A DNA stretch of 64,000 bases, from positions 1 through 64,000 of the forward strand of contig NZ_NVQE01000021.1 of the NCBI RefSeq assembly GCF_002591975.1, read 5' to 3'. This stretch comes from Mycobacterium neglectum (GTDB taxonomy: Bacteria; Actinomycetota; Actinomycetes; Mycobacteriales; Mycobacteriaceae). Under the pieces are notes generated by a model, which worked only from the letters and a program-made list of their open reading frames with translations, searched no databases and was not told the origin of the DNA. Shown one piece after another: positions 8,067 through 16,843 of this stretch. Positions within the stretch are counted from its first letter, which is position 1. Each line of letters opens with the position of its first letter. Both the position numbers and the translations under genes were made by a program.

Positions 8067-8725
8067 CCTGGCGCAATGTGCTGGTCGTTCTCACCACGGC
8101 ACTACTCGTGGGGGGCTGCGCCCAACCGATCGCGGGCACTGCGACCTGGCCCGGCGCCCGGCTCGAGAAGGTGTTGCTCACCCCCGCGGACTTCCCTGAG
8201 GGCGTGCAGTATGAACGCATCACTCGCGAGCCCGGCGAGGCCGACGGTGCCGGCGCCCCGCCGGCGATGCTGTCCCGTCCGGAAGGCCGCTCGGACGGAC
8301 TGACCCGGGTTATCGCCGACTCGGCCGAACGCGGCCCGGGCAGCGCGGCGGAGTACCTCGTCGCCTACGACGGCGCGCGGATGGTCATCACCGTGCTGAC
8401 GTGGCAACTGGACCTCGACAGGTTGGCGGCGGTCGCCGATCGGTGCGCCGAGTTCGAGACGTTCTTCGATTCGTCGACCCCCGGCATCCCGATGACCACC
8501 ACGAGAATGGAAACCCCGCGCGTCGACGCGCTGGTGTACGAGCAGACCATGCGGTTGAGCGGCACATCGGAGAGCGTCTACTTCTCTTTCGAGAACATCG
8601 GGGACACCGCGGTGTTCGGAATCGCGTTTCCGACAGCAAACCAGTCGATCCCCGTCAAAGGTTCGCTGCCGCAGACGTTTCTGGAAATCACCGCGAAGCA
8701 GGCCGACCGCGCGCGATTGAACTGA
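8063..8725 (+). CDS. Lipoprotein with PknH sensor-like domain
   Basis: 220 aa. A signal peptide of about 18 residues ends in the lipobox VGGC, with lipidation at Cys19, so the protein should be anchored on the outer face of the membrane. The remainder (residues about 35-215) resembles the extracellular sensor-like domain found in PknH and in many Lpp/Lpr mycobacterial lipoproteins, with two conserved-looking Cys in ADRC and earlier positions not clearly paired. ATGA overlap with cobQ implies co-translation, though a functional link to corrinoid synthesis is not evident. Function unknown. Confidence 0.75.
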   Translation: MTWRNVLVVLTTALLVGGCAQPIAGTATWPGARLEKVLLTPADFPEGVQYERITREPGEADGAGAPPAMLSRPEGRSDGLTRVIADSAERGPGSAAEYLVAYDGARMVITVLTWQLDLDRLAAVADRCAEFETFFDSSTPGIPMTTTRMETPRVDALVYEQTMRLSGTSESVYFSFENIGDTAVFGIAFPTANQSIPVKGSLPQTFLEITAKQADRARLN

Positions 8726-8774
8726 GGTCTGTCAGCTCGGTGCGAAAAACCACCCGCTCCATGATGACCGGCTG

Positions 8775-8780
8775 TAGCGT
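8775..8780 (+). promoter_or_regulatory. Putative -10 element for the alpha/beta hydrolase-like gene
   Basis: TAGCGT fits TANNNT and lies 6 bases before the ATG at 8787, compatible with a leaderless transcript. Confidence 0.4.
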
Positions 8781-8786
8781 GGCCGA

Positions 8787-9350
8787 ATGCCGCCCACCAC
8801 CGTCACCGTCGACGGCGTTGGCGTGTCCGTTGACGTCGCCGGTCCCGAAAAGGGCTCCGTCGTCGTGGTGCTTGGCGCCGCACACCATGCACCTGCCGCC
8901 TATGAACCCGTGTGCCAGCGTCTGCACACCGCCTCGCTGCGGACCGTGGTCATCGCGCCGGACCCGCGGTTGACCGCCAAGGCCGTGATCGGCGTCCTCG
9001 ACGCGCTCGACGTGAAGTGGGCGTTGCTGGTCGGTGACCGCGTCGGCGGCGAACTGGCGTGGGAGCTGGCCGCGACCCGGCTGGACCGGTTCATCGGGCT
9101 GGTCGTCATCGACCGTGGCCACCCGCGTGTCCCCGATCCCGCCGGGGTGGTCCGCGACGACCGTTGTCCGCCCGTGGAAATGAACACCACCGCCCTGGTC
9201 AGTACGTCCGCGGCACGCGCCATCGCCAAGGCCAGTCAGCGCTACGTGTACGGCGATTACCGGCTCGTCGATCTACTGGGCCGACGAAACGCCCAGGAGT
9301 CCACGGCGCAACTTGCTGCCGAGATCGTGATGCGCACCAGCACCTGGTAG
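8787..9350 (+). CDS. Small alpha/beta-hydrolase-like protein, probably inactive
   Basis: 187 aa. The order of strands and the segment KWALLVGDRVGGELAWEL look like the nucleophile-elbow region of an alpha/beta hydrolase, preceded by a RTVVIAPDPR strand. The elbow reads GDRVGG, with Arg where the catalytic Ser should be, and no C-terminal catalytic His motif is visible. The protein is also shorter than typical active family members (250-300 aa). It is therefore likely a non-catalytic or repurposed fold. No signal peptide. It has its own promoter-like hexamer and converges with the ngg gene 20 bases downstream. Assignment to the fold is moderately certain; the function is unknown. Confidence 0.6.
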   Translation: MPPTTVTVDGVGVSVDVAGPEKGSVVVVLGAAHHAPAAYEPVCQRLHTASLRTVVIAPDPRLTAKAVIGVLDALDVKWALLVGDRVGGELAWELAATRLDRFIGLVVIDRGHPRVPDPAGVVRDDRCPPVEMNTTALVSTSAARAIAKASQRYVYGDYRLVDLLGRRNAQESTAQLAAEIVMRTSTW

Positions 9351-9369
9351 GTCTAGCCGGTAAGGGTGC

Positions 9370-11133
9370 TCATTCGGGCACCTCGTCGGGTGTCCAGGCC
9401 TGGGGCAGGGCGGGACTGCCCGGGAACAGGAAGTCGACGAAAGCCTTTGCGGTGGGCTGGGGCTCGTGGTTGGCCAGCCCGGGCCGCTCATTGGCTTCGA
9501 TGAACACGTACTCCGGTGCGGTGACATCGGGAACCAGGAGGTCGATGCCCGTGACCGGGATTCCGATGGCGTCCGCGGCGGTCACCGCGACCTCGCTCAG
9601 ATGCGGGTTCACCTTGGAAGTCACATCGTGAATCGTGCCGCCCTGATGAAGGTTCGCCGTTCGGCGCACACGCAGGGTCTGCCCTTCGGGCAGGACGTCG
9701 TCGAACGTGAACCCCGCTTCGGCGACCGTCGCCACCGTGACGTCGTCAACGGGAATGCGCGATTCACCCCCGGTTGCCGCGGCGCGCCTGCGGCTCTGCG
9801 CATCGATGAGTTCGCGGATCTTGTGGTGGCCGGTGCCGGTGATCTCGGCGGGCTTGCGTAGCGCGGCGGCCACCACCTTGCCGTCGATCACCACCAGGCG
9901 CAGATCATCGCCGGGCGCCCGCTGCTCGATCAATACCTCGGGGTGCTCTTCGCGGGCCCGTGCCAGCGCCGCATCCAATTCGTCGGCTCCGGTGACGCCG
10001 ACAGTGATGCCCTTGCCCTGTTCCCCACGGGTGGGTTTGACGACGACGTCGCCGACCTCCTCGAGGAACGCATGGTCGTTCTCGTCGAAGCTGGCCAGAC
10101 GTCCCTTGGGAACCTGGATTCCGGCCTCCGACACCAGGCGACGGGTCAGTCTTTTGTCGTCACACCGCGCCATCGCCACCGCGGACGTGTACTCCGACAA
10201 CGACTCCCGGGTGATGACGCTGCGGCCACCGTGCGACAGCCGCATCTCGCCGGCTCCCGCGTCGAGAATCTCGACCCAGATGCCGCGGCGCATCGCTTCG
10301 TCGGCGATGATCCGCGCGTAGGGGTTCAGATCGTCGACGGTCTCGGGCGGATGGGTGAACAGCGGTTCGTTGATCGCGTTCTTGCGCTTGACGGCCATGA
10401 CCGGAACACGTTCGAAGCCCAGCTTCTCGTACAACCCGATGGCGGCCTCGTTGTCGTGGGCCACCGACAGATCCATGTAGGACCGGCCCCGCTCGCGGTA
10501 CACCGCGGCCAACGCACGGGTCAGCGCGGCGCCCACGCCCGGCAGGCTGGTGGTCGGGTCGACGGCCAGCGTCCACAGGCTCGAGCCGTTCTCCGGATCG
10601 TCGAACAATCGCGTATGGTCGACGCCGGTGACGGTGCCGACCAGCGACCCGTCGTCGACACGGACCGCCACCAGATAGTCGACCGCATCACGGTCTTCGC
10701 TGTTTTCCCATAACACCTCGACGGGTGCGGGCACCATTCCGCAGCGCACGTAGACGCGGTTGATCTCCTCGGCGTCTTCGCGCCGTTCGAGTGAGCGGAT
10801 GGTGAAACCCGTCGGCGACGGGGCTGGCGCGTCCTCGTCGCTGAACCTCAACCGGTAGGTGTGGCTGGGATCGATGAACAACTCGGCAGGCGCCATCGCG
10901 ACGAGGACGTGCGGCTCGCGGGCGTACATACAGATGTCGCGACGACCATGCCCCTCTTGCCGCAAGACCTCGGCGAGCTTCGCCGGGTCTGCGAACGTCT
11001 GCCCGAAAATCAGCCGGCCCCAGCCCATTTCGACGGCCACGTCGTTGGCCATCGCGTCGACCAGGTGCTGCGGCGACGCGTCGTGCAGGCCGAGCGTGAT
11101 CGCTTCGGTGCTGTCGGGGTTCAAGGTCGTCAC
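9370..11133 (-). CDS. ngg: N-acetylglutaminylglutamine synthetase (GNAT plus ATP-grasp)
   Basis: 587 aa from GTG 11133. Two fused domains. The N-terminal half (about 1-290) is a GNAT N-acetyltransferase, with SLPGVGAALTRALAAVYRERG as acetyl-CoA-binding region. The C-terminal half is an ATP-grasp ligase with VVKPTRGEQGKGITV and a FIEANERPGL metal-binding segment. In Pseudomonas and Sinorhizobium such proteins make N-acetylglutaminylglutamine, precursor of the osmolyte NAGGN. The GTG overlaps the stop of the asparagine-synthetase-like partner (GTGA), so the two are translated as a pair. The longer open frame to 11169 would run 39 bases into asnO and is not needed. The M42-type peptidase gene often seen in this operon elsewhere is absent here. 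Confidence 0.88.
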   Translation of the reverse strand: MTTLNPDSTEAITLGLHDASPQHLVDAMANDVAVEMGWGRLIFGQTFADPAKLAEVLRQEGHGRRDICMYAREPHVLVAMAPAELFIDPSHTYRLRFSDEDAPAPSPTGFTIRSLERREDAEEINRVYVRCGMVPAPVEVLWENSEDRDAVDYLVAVRVDDGSLVGTVTGVDHTRLFDDPENGSSLWTLAVDPTTSLPGVGAALTRALAAVYRERGRSYMDLSVAHDNEAAIGLYEKLGFERVPVMAVKRKNAINEPLFTHPPETVDDLNPYARIIADEAMRRGIWVEILDAGAGEMRLSHGGRSVITRESLSEYTSAVAMARCDDKRLTRRLVSEAGIQVPKGRLASFDENDHAFLEEVGDVVVKPTRGEQGKGITVGVTGADELDAALARAREEHPEVLIEQRAPGDDLRLVVIDGKVVAAALRKPAEITGTGHHKIRELIDAQSRRRAAATGGESRIPVDDVTVATVAEAGFTFDDVLPEGQTLRVRRTANLHQGGTIHDVTSKVNPHLSEVAVTAADAIGIPVTGIDLLVPDVTAPEYVFIEANERPGLANHEPQPTAKAFVDFLFPGSPALPQAWTPDEVPE

Positions 11134-12929
11134 GCCGCCGTCCCGTTGATGCCGTGCTTTTGCAGCCACAGTTCGAGCAGTCCGAGCTGCCAGAGCTCGT
11201 TGCCCCGCAGCGGGGTCAGGCGACCGTTCGGGTCGGCAAGCAGCCGGTCGACGGCCTCAGGGCGGAACAACCCGCGCTCCTTGGCCGCCGGCGCATAGAG
11301 GGCATCGCGCACCAGATCGAGGTACGGCCCTTCGAGATGCGTCAGCGCCGGCACCGGGAAGTAGCCCTTGGGGCGATCGATGACCGCCGCGGGAATCACC
11401 TTCCTGGCCGCCTGCTTGAGCACACCCTTGCCCTCGTGCGCGATCTTCAACTCGGGCGGACAGGACGCCGCCAACTCGACGAGTTCGTGGTCGAGGAACG
11501 GCACTCGGCCCTCCAGACCCCACGCCATCGTCATGTTGTCGACGCGCTTGACCGGGTCGTCCACCAACATCACCGTGGAATCGAGGCGCAGCGCCCGGTC
11601 GATCCCGGTTTCGGCTCCGAGCCTGGCGAAATGGTCGGTGACGAACTGTTGGCTCAGATCGCCGTCGGTGAGGTAGTCCTGCGTGACGAGCCCAGCGATG
11701 CCCGCGGTATCACGGTCGAAGAACGCGGTGCGGTAGTTGGCGACCGCGCCGTCCAGTGACGTCGCGTCGGCCATCGGCGGATACCAGTGGTAGCCCGCGA
11801 ACACTTCGTCGGCGCCCTGCCCGGACTGCACCACCTTGACGTGTTTGGCCACCTCCTGGCTGAGCAGATAGAAGGCGACGCAGTCGTGGCTGACCATGGG
11901 CTCGCTCATGGCGCCGATCGCGCCGTCGAGTGCGGGCAGCATCCGGTCGGTGCCGATGCGGATCTGATGGTGATCGGTGCCGAAACGCTCGGCGATGATG
12001 TCGGAGTACTTGAACTCGTCGCCCGCAACTCCGCCCACCGACTCGAAGCCGATGGAGAACGTCGCCAACCCGTGCTGGCCCGCCTCGGCGAGCAGTCCGA
12101 CGATCAGGCTGGAGTCGACTCCGCCGGACAGCAGACACCCGACGGGCACGTCGGCGACCAGGCGGCGCTCGACGGCCACCCGCAGGGAGGCGAGAACGGC
12201 GTCCTCCCAGTCACGTTCGGACCAGTCGGCCCGATCGTCGCGGCGGCAGAAATCAGGTTCCCAATATGTGACGGTCTTCGTACGCCCGTCCGGCTCGATG
12301 GCCACCAGCGATGCGGGCGGCACCTTGGCGACGCCGCGCAGGATGGTGCGCGGCGGGGGGACGACGGAGTGGAACGACATGTAGTGGTTCAGGGCCACCG
12401 GATCGATTCGGGTGTCGACACCGCCGCCGGCGAGCAATGCGGGAAGCGATGACGCGAACCGGATACGCGACGCATCCTGGGTGATGTAGAGCGGCTTGAT
12501 GCCCAGTCGATCGCGTCCGAGCAGCACCCGTCCGCTGTCGCGTTCGACGATCGCGAACGCGAACATGCCGTGTAGACGGTCGACGAACCGGTCACCCCAA
12601 TGGTGGTAGGCCTTGAGCAACACCTCGGTGTCGCTGTGGGAGAAGAACCGGTAGCCGTAATCGCTCAGCTCGCGGCGCAGCTGCTGGTAGTTGTAGATGC
12701 AGCCATTCCACGCAATGGACAGCCCGAGATCGGAGTCGACCATCGGCTGCGCGCCGGCTTCTGACAGATCAATGATTTTCAGGCGACGATGACCAAGCGC
12801 GACCCTGCCCTGCGACCACACGCCTGCGGAGTCAGGACCCCGAGGCTCCATGGCCTCGGCCATGGCCGAGACCGCGGTGATATCAGGTGTATGGCCGTCG
12901 AGTCGCACCTCGCCGGTGGCTCCGCACAC
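11130..12929 (-). CDS. asnO: N-acetylglutaminylglutamine amidotransferase (asparagine synthetase-like)
   Basis: 599 aa from GTG 12929. The N-terminal class II glutaminase domain uses the N-terminal Cys as nucleophile. Starting at GTG 12929 puts that Cys at position 2 (MCGATGEV), which decides the start: the frame is open to 13016, but a longer protein would bury the nucleophile. The domain continues with EPRGPDSAG and WNGCIYNY motifs. The C-terminal synthetase domain (about 230-590) has the ATP-pyrophosphatase motif SGGVDSSL. Paired with ngg it fits NAGGN synthesis rather than free asparagine synthesis. The pair likely protects against osmotic stress. It is flanked by the APC permease gene, whose 3' end lies 62 bases upstream. 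Confidence 0.9.
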   Translation of the reverse strand: MCGATGEVRLDGHTPDITAVSAMAEAMEPRGPDSAGVWSQGRVALGHRRLKIIDLSEAGAQPMVDSDLGLSIAWNGCIYNYQQLRRELSDYGYRFFSHSDTEVLLKAYHHWGDRFVDRLHGMFAFAIVERDSGRVLLGRDRLGIKPLYITQDASRIRFASSLPALLAGGGVDTRIDPVALNHYMSFHSVVPPPRTILRGVAKVPPASLVAIEPDGRTKTVTYWEPDFCRRDDRADWSERDWEDAVLASLRVAVERRLVADVPVGCLLSGGVDSSLIVGLLAEAGQHGLATFSIGFESVGGVAGDEFKYSDIIAERFGTDHHQIRIGTDRMLPALDGAIGAMSEPMVSHDCVAFYLLSQEVAKHVKVVQSGQGADEVFAGYHWYPPMADATSLDGAVANYRTAFFDRDTAGIAGLVTQDYLTDGDLSQQFVTDHFARLGAETGIDRALRLDSTVMLVDDPVKRVDNMTMAWGLEGRVPFLDHELVELAASCPPELKIAHEGKGVLKQAARKVIPAAVIDRPKGYFPVPALTHLEGPYLDLVRDALYAPAAKERGLFRPEAVDRLLADPNGRLTPLRGNELWQLGLLELWLQKHGINGTAA

Positions 12930-12990
12930 ATCTGGGACTCTACCCTCGTCGACGGACGGGAAACCTGATGCCGCCTCGTCGCTGTGTGAG

Positions 12991-14562
12991 TTAGGAGACA
13001 CCCTCCAGTTGCTCACCGGTCACGTCCACTTGCCTGACCGGGCCGGTGAACCACTTCTTCACCGACACGTGCCAGTAGATGTAGAGCAGGATCAGTACTC
13101 CGCCGACCAGCAGTGGGGTGTAGTTGACGTACTTCCATTCGAAGGCGTCGCCCCACGGCACACCGCCCGAAGATGTCGGGAACATCGCGATGATCGACGT
13201 GACTATGATCTCGACGACCGCGACCGGAGCCATCCACTTGTGATGACCCCGCAGGTTCCATCGACCCACCTCGAACCGGTCGCCCATCCGCCAGCGCAGG
13301 TAGATCGGCACTGCGAAACACAGATACAGGCCGACGACGCCGATCGAGACCACGGCGAAGAAGGCGACTGGGACCGGGGCGCCGTTGATGTCGACCTCGA
13401 CGAGTGCGGGGAGCGTGATGGTAGCCGCGAGGACCGCGGTGATGATGACGCCGTTGGCGGGGATCTTGTTCTTGCTCACCTTCGACCACAGCTGGTGGCC
13501 GGGTACCGCACGGTCGCGGCTGAACGCGAACAACATCCGTGACGCGCTCGTTTGGCACGCCGTGGTGCAGAAGAACTGCCCGGCCGTCGAGATCAGCAGG
13601 ATGATCGCCACCCACTGCGAGTCCAGCGCCTGGTTGAAGATTCCGACGACCGCACCACCGCCTGCGGACACCGCGTCGGAGTCGTTGACGGCGAACAGGA
13701 AGGTCAGCAGGAGGATCCAGCCGCCGATCGCCGAGTAGAAGATGGACCGCCAAATGCCCTTGGCTGCACCGTCGGCCGCGCTCTTGGTCTCCTCGGACAG
13801 GTGCGCCGAAGCGTCGTAACCGGTGATCGTGTACTGCGTCAGAATTGCCGAGATCGGCAGCACGAACAACAGGAAGCCGATCCCCGAAGTCTCGCCTCCG
13901 AACATGCCGCTGTTGTTGATGGTCTTGGCGAACACATCGCCGAAGCTGGCGTGCTGCTCCGGCAGCAGCCAGAGGATCGCGACGACGGACAGTGCGCCCG
14001 CGACATGCCACCACACCGAGACGTTGTTGATGACGGCGAGCAAGTGCGACGAGAAGATATTGATGGTCGCCGAGATGGCCAGGATGATCACGAACAGCAA
14101 GAACGTCCGCGTCAGGCTGTATCCCTCGAGCCAGGTCTCACTGAAAGTGCCGAGCGTGAGGTCGAGGAAAGTCGCGCAACCGTACGCCACTGAAGCCAGG
14201 ATGGCGATCAGCCCGATCAGGTTCAGCCAGCCGGTGTAGAAACCCGCCTTGGGGCCGCCGAGTTTCGCTGCCCACCAATAGATTCCACCCGATGTCGGGT
14301 ATGCCGACACGAGCTCGGACATGCACAGTCCGATAATCAGGATGAAGATCGACACGATCGGCCAGCCCCAGGCGATCGCTGCGGGACCGCCGTTGTTCCA
14401 GCCCAGGCCAAACGAGGTGAAGCAACCCGCCAGGATCGAAATTATCGAGAACGAGATGGCGAAGTTGGAGAAGCCGGACCAGGAGCGGTTCAACTCCTGC
14501 GCGTAGCCGAGGCTGGCGAGATGTCGTTCATCCTCGTCGAGATGTTCGTGACCTTCTGGCAC
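12991..14562 (-). CDS. APC-superfamily amino acid/amine permease
   Basis: 523 aa from GTG 14562. A polytopic inner-membrane transporter with about 12 hydrophobic segments. The first carries the APC signature FSNFAISFSIISILAG, followed by GGPAAIAWGWP. It resembles the bacterial amino acid/choline/GABA (ACT/BAT) permease group. The start is set by a good ribosome binding site (AAGGAG, read on the minus strand) about 7 bases upstream; the frame open to 14622 adds 20 residues with no such site. Head-to-head with the GlnA4-like ligase gene across a ~180-bp promoter region, it is the probable importer for the amine handled by that cluster. Substrate unknown. Confidence 0.85.
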   Translation of the reverse strand: MPEGHEHLDEDERHLASLGYAQELNRSWSGFSNFAISFSIISILAGCFTSFGLGWNNGGPAAIAWGWPIVSIFILIIGLCMSELVSAYPTSGGIYWWAAKLGGPKAGFYTGWLNLIGLIAILASVAYGCATFLDLTLGTFSETWLEGYSLTRTFLLFVIILAISATINIFSSHLLAVINNVSVWWHVAGALSVVAILWLLPEQHASFGDVFAKTINNSGMFGGETSGIGFLLFVLPISAILTQYTITGYDASAHLSEETKSAADGAAKGIWRSIFYSAIGGWILLLTFLFAVNDSDAVSAGGGAVVGIFNQALDSQWVAIILLISTAGQFFCTTACQTSASRMLFAFSRDRAVPGHQLWSKVSKNKIPANGVIITAVLAATITLPALVEVDINGAPVPVAFFAVVSIGVVGLYLCFAVPIYLRWRMGDRFEVGRWNLRGHHKWMAPVAVVEIIVTSIIAMFPTSSGGVPWGDAFEWKYVNYTPLLVGGVLILLYIYWHVSVKKWFTGPVRQVDVTGEQLEGVS

Positions 14563-14619
14563 GGCGGTTCTCCTTCGCGGGGTGGGACTCGCGCTCACTG
14601 AGTAGGGACAATAGAGTGC

Positions 14620-14635
14620 CATTGGTCGGCTGTCC
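14620..14635 (+). promoter_or_regulatory. Direct repeat copy 1 in the permease/glnA4 promoter region
   Basis: CATTGGTCGGCTGTCC matches copy 2 at 14694-14709 in 13 of 16 positions. The copies start 74 bases apart, close to seven helical turns. Copy 1 is about 58 bases upstream of the permease start. It is a candidate binding site for the cluster's GntR or ArsR regulator. Confidence 0.4.
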
Positions 14636-14693
14636 TACCTTTGGAATGACATTTTTGTAAAAGAATCCGGAGAACGCCCCGTCGAGCAAACTC

Positions 14694-14709
14694 CAATGGT
14701 TGGCTGCCC
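14694..14709 (+). promoter_or_regulatory. Direct repeat copy 2 in the permease/glnA4 promoter region
   Basis: CAATGGTTGGCTGCCC is the partner of copy 1 at 14620-14635. It ends 33 bases before the glnA4-like ATG (14743), where it could overlap a promoter. Confidence 0.4.
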
Positions 14710-14742
14710 GTCATCATCGGTTTTCTAGAGGAAGGTCCCGCA

Positions 14743-16110
14743 ATGGGCCAGACACCCGGCATGTTGTCGCAAGCCGACCTCGAGCAACTGGTCGCCGCCG
14801 GCGAGATCGACACCGTGATCCTGGCGTTCTGCGATATGCAGGGGCGGCTCACCGGCAAGCGGGTGTCGGCGCGATTGTTCGTCGAAGACACCGCTGAGCA
14901 TGGTGCGGAGTGCTGCAACTACCTGCTGGCCGTCGACGTGGACATGAACACCGTCGACGGGTACGCGATGTCGAGTTGGGAGACCGGCTACGGCGACATG
15001 GTCATGAAGCCCGACTTCTCGACGCTGCGGCGCCTGCCCTGGGTGCCGGGTACGGCGTTGGTGATGGGTGACCTGGAGCGGGTGGACGGCAAACCGGTGA
15101 CGGTCGCGCCGCGCAGTATCCTCAACCGCCAGATCGACCGACTGAGCGAACGCGGCCTCGTGCCCTACGTCGGTACCGAACTCGAGTTCATGGTTTTCGA
15201 CGACACCTACCGCGAGGCCTGGGCCAAGGGGTACCGCCACCTGACGCCGGCCACCGACTACAACATCGACTACGCAATGCTCGCCTCGACCCGAATGGAG
15301 CCGTTGCTGCGTGACATTCGGTTGGGCATGACCGGCGCGGGCATGTACTGCGAAGGTGTCAAGGGCGAATGCAACCTCGGCCAGCAGGAGATCGCCTTCC
15401 GCTACGACCACGCCAGGACCACGTGCGACAACCACACGATTTACAAGAACGGCGCCAAGGAGATTGCCGATCAGCACGGCAAGAGCTTGACCTTCATGGC
15501 GAAATTCGATGAGCGCGAAGGAAACAGCTGCCACATTCACATTTCGTTACGAGGTGAGGATGGCGGTGCCGTGTTCGCCGACTCGGACGCAGCGGACGGC
15601 ATGTCGCCGATGTTCCGCAGTTTCATTGCCGGTCAGCTGGCCACCCTTCGCGAGCTGACGCTGTTCTACGCACCGAACATCAACTCCTACAAGCGGTTCG
15701 CCCTTGGCAGCTTCGCGCCGACCGCGATCGCATGGGGAATGGACAACCGTACCTGCGCCCTTCGCGTGGTTGGGCACGGTCACGGCATGCGGGTGGAATG
15801 TCGCGCACCCGGCGGCGACGTCAACCAGTATCTCGCGGTATCGGCGCTGATCGCTGGTGGCCTGCACGGAATGGAGCAGGAGTTGGAATTGCCGGAGGCG
15901 TTGGAGGGCAACGCCTACACCAGTGGCGCCGAATGCCTTCCGACCACACTGCGCGAGGCGGCAACGCTGTTCGGCGAATCGGCTGTGGCTCGCGCGGCGT
16001 TCGGCGACGATGTCGTCGAGCACTATCTCAACAATGCGCGCATCGAGCTCACCGCGTACGACGCGGCGGTGACCGACTGGGAAAAGGTGCGGGGCTTTGA
16101 GCGGCTCTAG
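14743..16110 (+). CDS. glnA4: GlnA4-type glutamine synthetase-like glutamate-amine ligase
   Basis: 455 aa. Has the glutamine synthetase fold: N-terminal beta-grasp part (about 15-110), then the catalytic barrel with the GTELEFMVFDD, KGECNLGQQEI, SCHIHISLRG and NINSYKRFALGSFAPT segments and the late RVVGHG...ECRAPGGDVN region. By gene order it corresponds to M. tuberculosis Rv2860c (GlnA4). Related GlnA-like enzymes do not make glutamine but gamma-glutamylate polyamines or ethanolamine; Streptomyces GlnA4 is a gamma-glutamylethanolamide synthetase. Ribosome binding site GAGGAAGG (14728-14735) gives a clear start. The neighbouring hydrolase and dehydrogenases support a catabolic role. The specific amine is inferred, not visible. 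Confidence 0.87.
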   Translation: MGQTPGMLSQADLEQLVAAGEIDTVILAFCDMQGRLTGKRVSARLFVEDTAEHGAECCNYLLAVDVDMNTVDGYAMSSWETGYGDMVMKPDFSTLRRLPWVPGTALVMGDLERVDGKPVTVAPRSILNRQIDRLSERGLVPYVGTELEFMVFDDTYREAWAKGYRHLTPATDYNIDYAMLASTRMEPLLRDIRLGMTGAGMYCEGVKGECNLGQQEIAFRYDHARTTCDNHTIYKNGAKEIADQHGKSLTFMAKFDEREGNSCHIHISLRGEDGGAVFADSDAADGMSPMFRSFIAGQLATLRELTLFYAPNINSYKRFALGSFAPTAIAWGMDNRTCALRVVGHGHGMRVECRAPGGDVNQYLAVSALIAGGLHGMEQELELPEALEGNAYTSGAECLPTTLREAATLFGESAVARAAFGDDVVEHYLNNARIELTAYDAAVTDWEKVRGFERL

Positions 16111-16843
16111 GCCACTTGTCGGATTGACCACGTATTTGCAGCGGTCGCAAACGGGGGTATGGGATGTCCGCGCCAGCTTCCTGCCCGCCATCTACTTCGA
16201 GGGTGTCGGGCTGGCTGGCGGGATCTCGGCGCTGCTGCCGCCGCAGCCGGTGGACGCGGCTATCGCCGAGCGGGTGCTCGACGGAATCGACGGGCTGATC
16301 GTCACCGGCGGTCGAGATATCGATCCGGCCACCTACGGTCAGCCGCCGCACCCCGCCACCGATGAGGCCAACGACGACAACCGCATGCGCGATGCGTGGG
16401 AATTCGAACTGCTGTCCGGCGCCATCCGGCGCGGCATGCCTGTCCTGGGGATCTGCCGCGGTGCGCAGGTGCTCAATGTCGCACTGGGCGGCACTCTGCA
16501 CCAGCATCTGCCCGACGTCGTCGGTCATTCTGCGCACCAGAAGGGCAACGCGATCTTCTCGACATCGTCGATACGTACCGCTCCCGGAACGCGGCTGGCG
16601 GCACTGATCGGTGAGTCATCCGACGCGCAGTGCTATCACCACCAGGCCATCGATCGCCTCGGCGAGGGCCTGATCGTCAGCGCCCGCGACGCCGACGGCG
16701 TCATCGAAGCGGTCGAGTTCAGTGGTGACCGCTTCCTCCTGGCCGTCCAGTGGCATCCCGAGGAAACGCTTGACGATTTGCGCTTGTTCGCCGCGTTGGT
16801 GGAAGCGGCCGCGGTGTATTCAAGAGAAAAGGTGACCGCGTGA
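16097..16843 (+). CDS. Gamma-glutamyl hydrolase, class I amidotransferase fold (PuuD-like, Rv2859c)
   Basis: 248 aa, TTG start overlapping the glnA4 end by 14 bases. Belongs to Peptidase_C26. The triad is intact: Cys120 in VLGICRGAQ, His220 and Glu222 in VQWHPEET. VTGGRDIDPATYG near residues 69-81 is characteristic of the gamma-glutamyl-GABA hydrolase PuuD group. It would release glutamate from the oxidised gamma-glutamyl intermediate, regenerating the glutamate spent by the GlnA4-like ligase. The overlap at both ends (next gene GTGA) shows tight translational coupling in the cluster. Confidence 0.88.
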   Translation: MSGSRPLVGLTTYLQRSQTGVWDVRASFLPAIYFEGVGLAGGISALLPPQPVDAAIAERVLDGIDGLIVTGGRDIDPATYGQPPHPATDEANDDNRMRDAWEFELLSGAIRRGMPVLGICRGAQVLNVALGGTLHQHLPDVVGHSAHQKGNAIFSTSSIRTAPGTRLAALIGESSDAQCYHHQAIDRLGEGLIVSARDADGVIEAVEFSGDRFLLAVQWHPEETLDDLRLFAALVEAAAVYSREKVTA

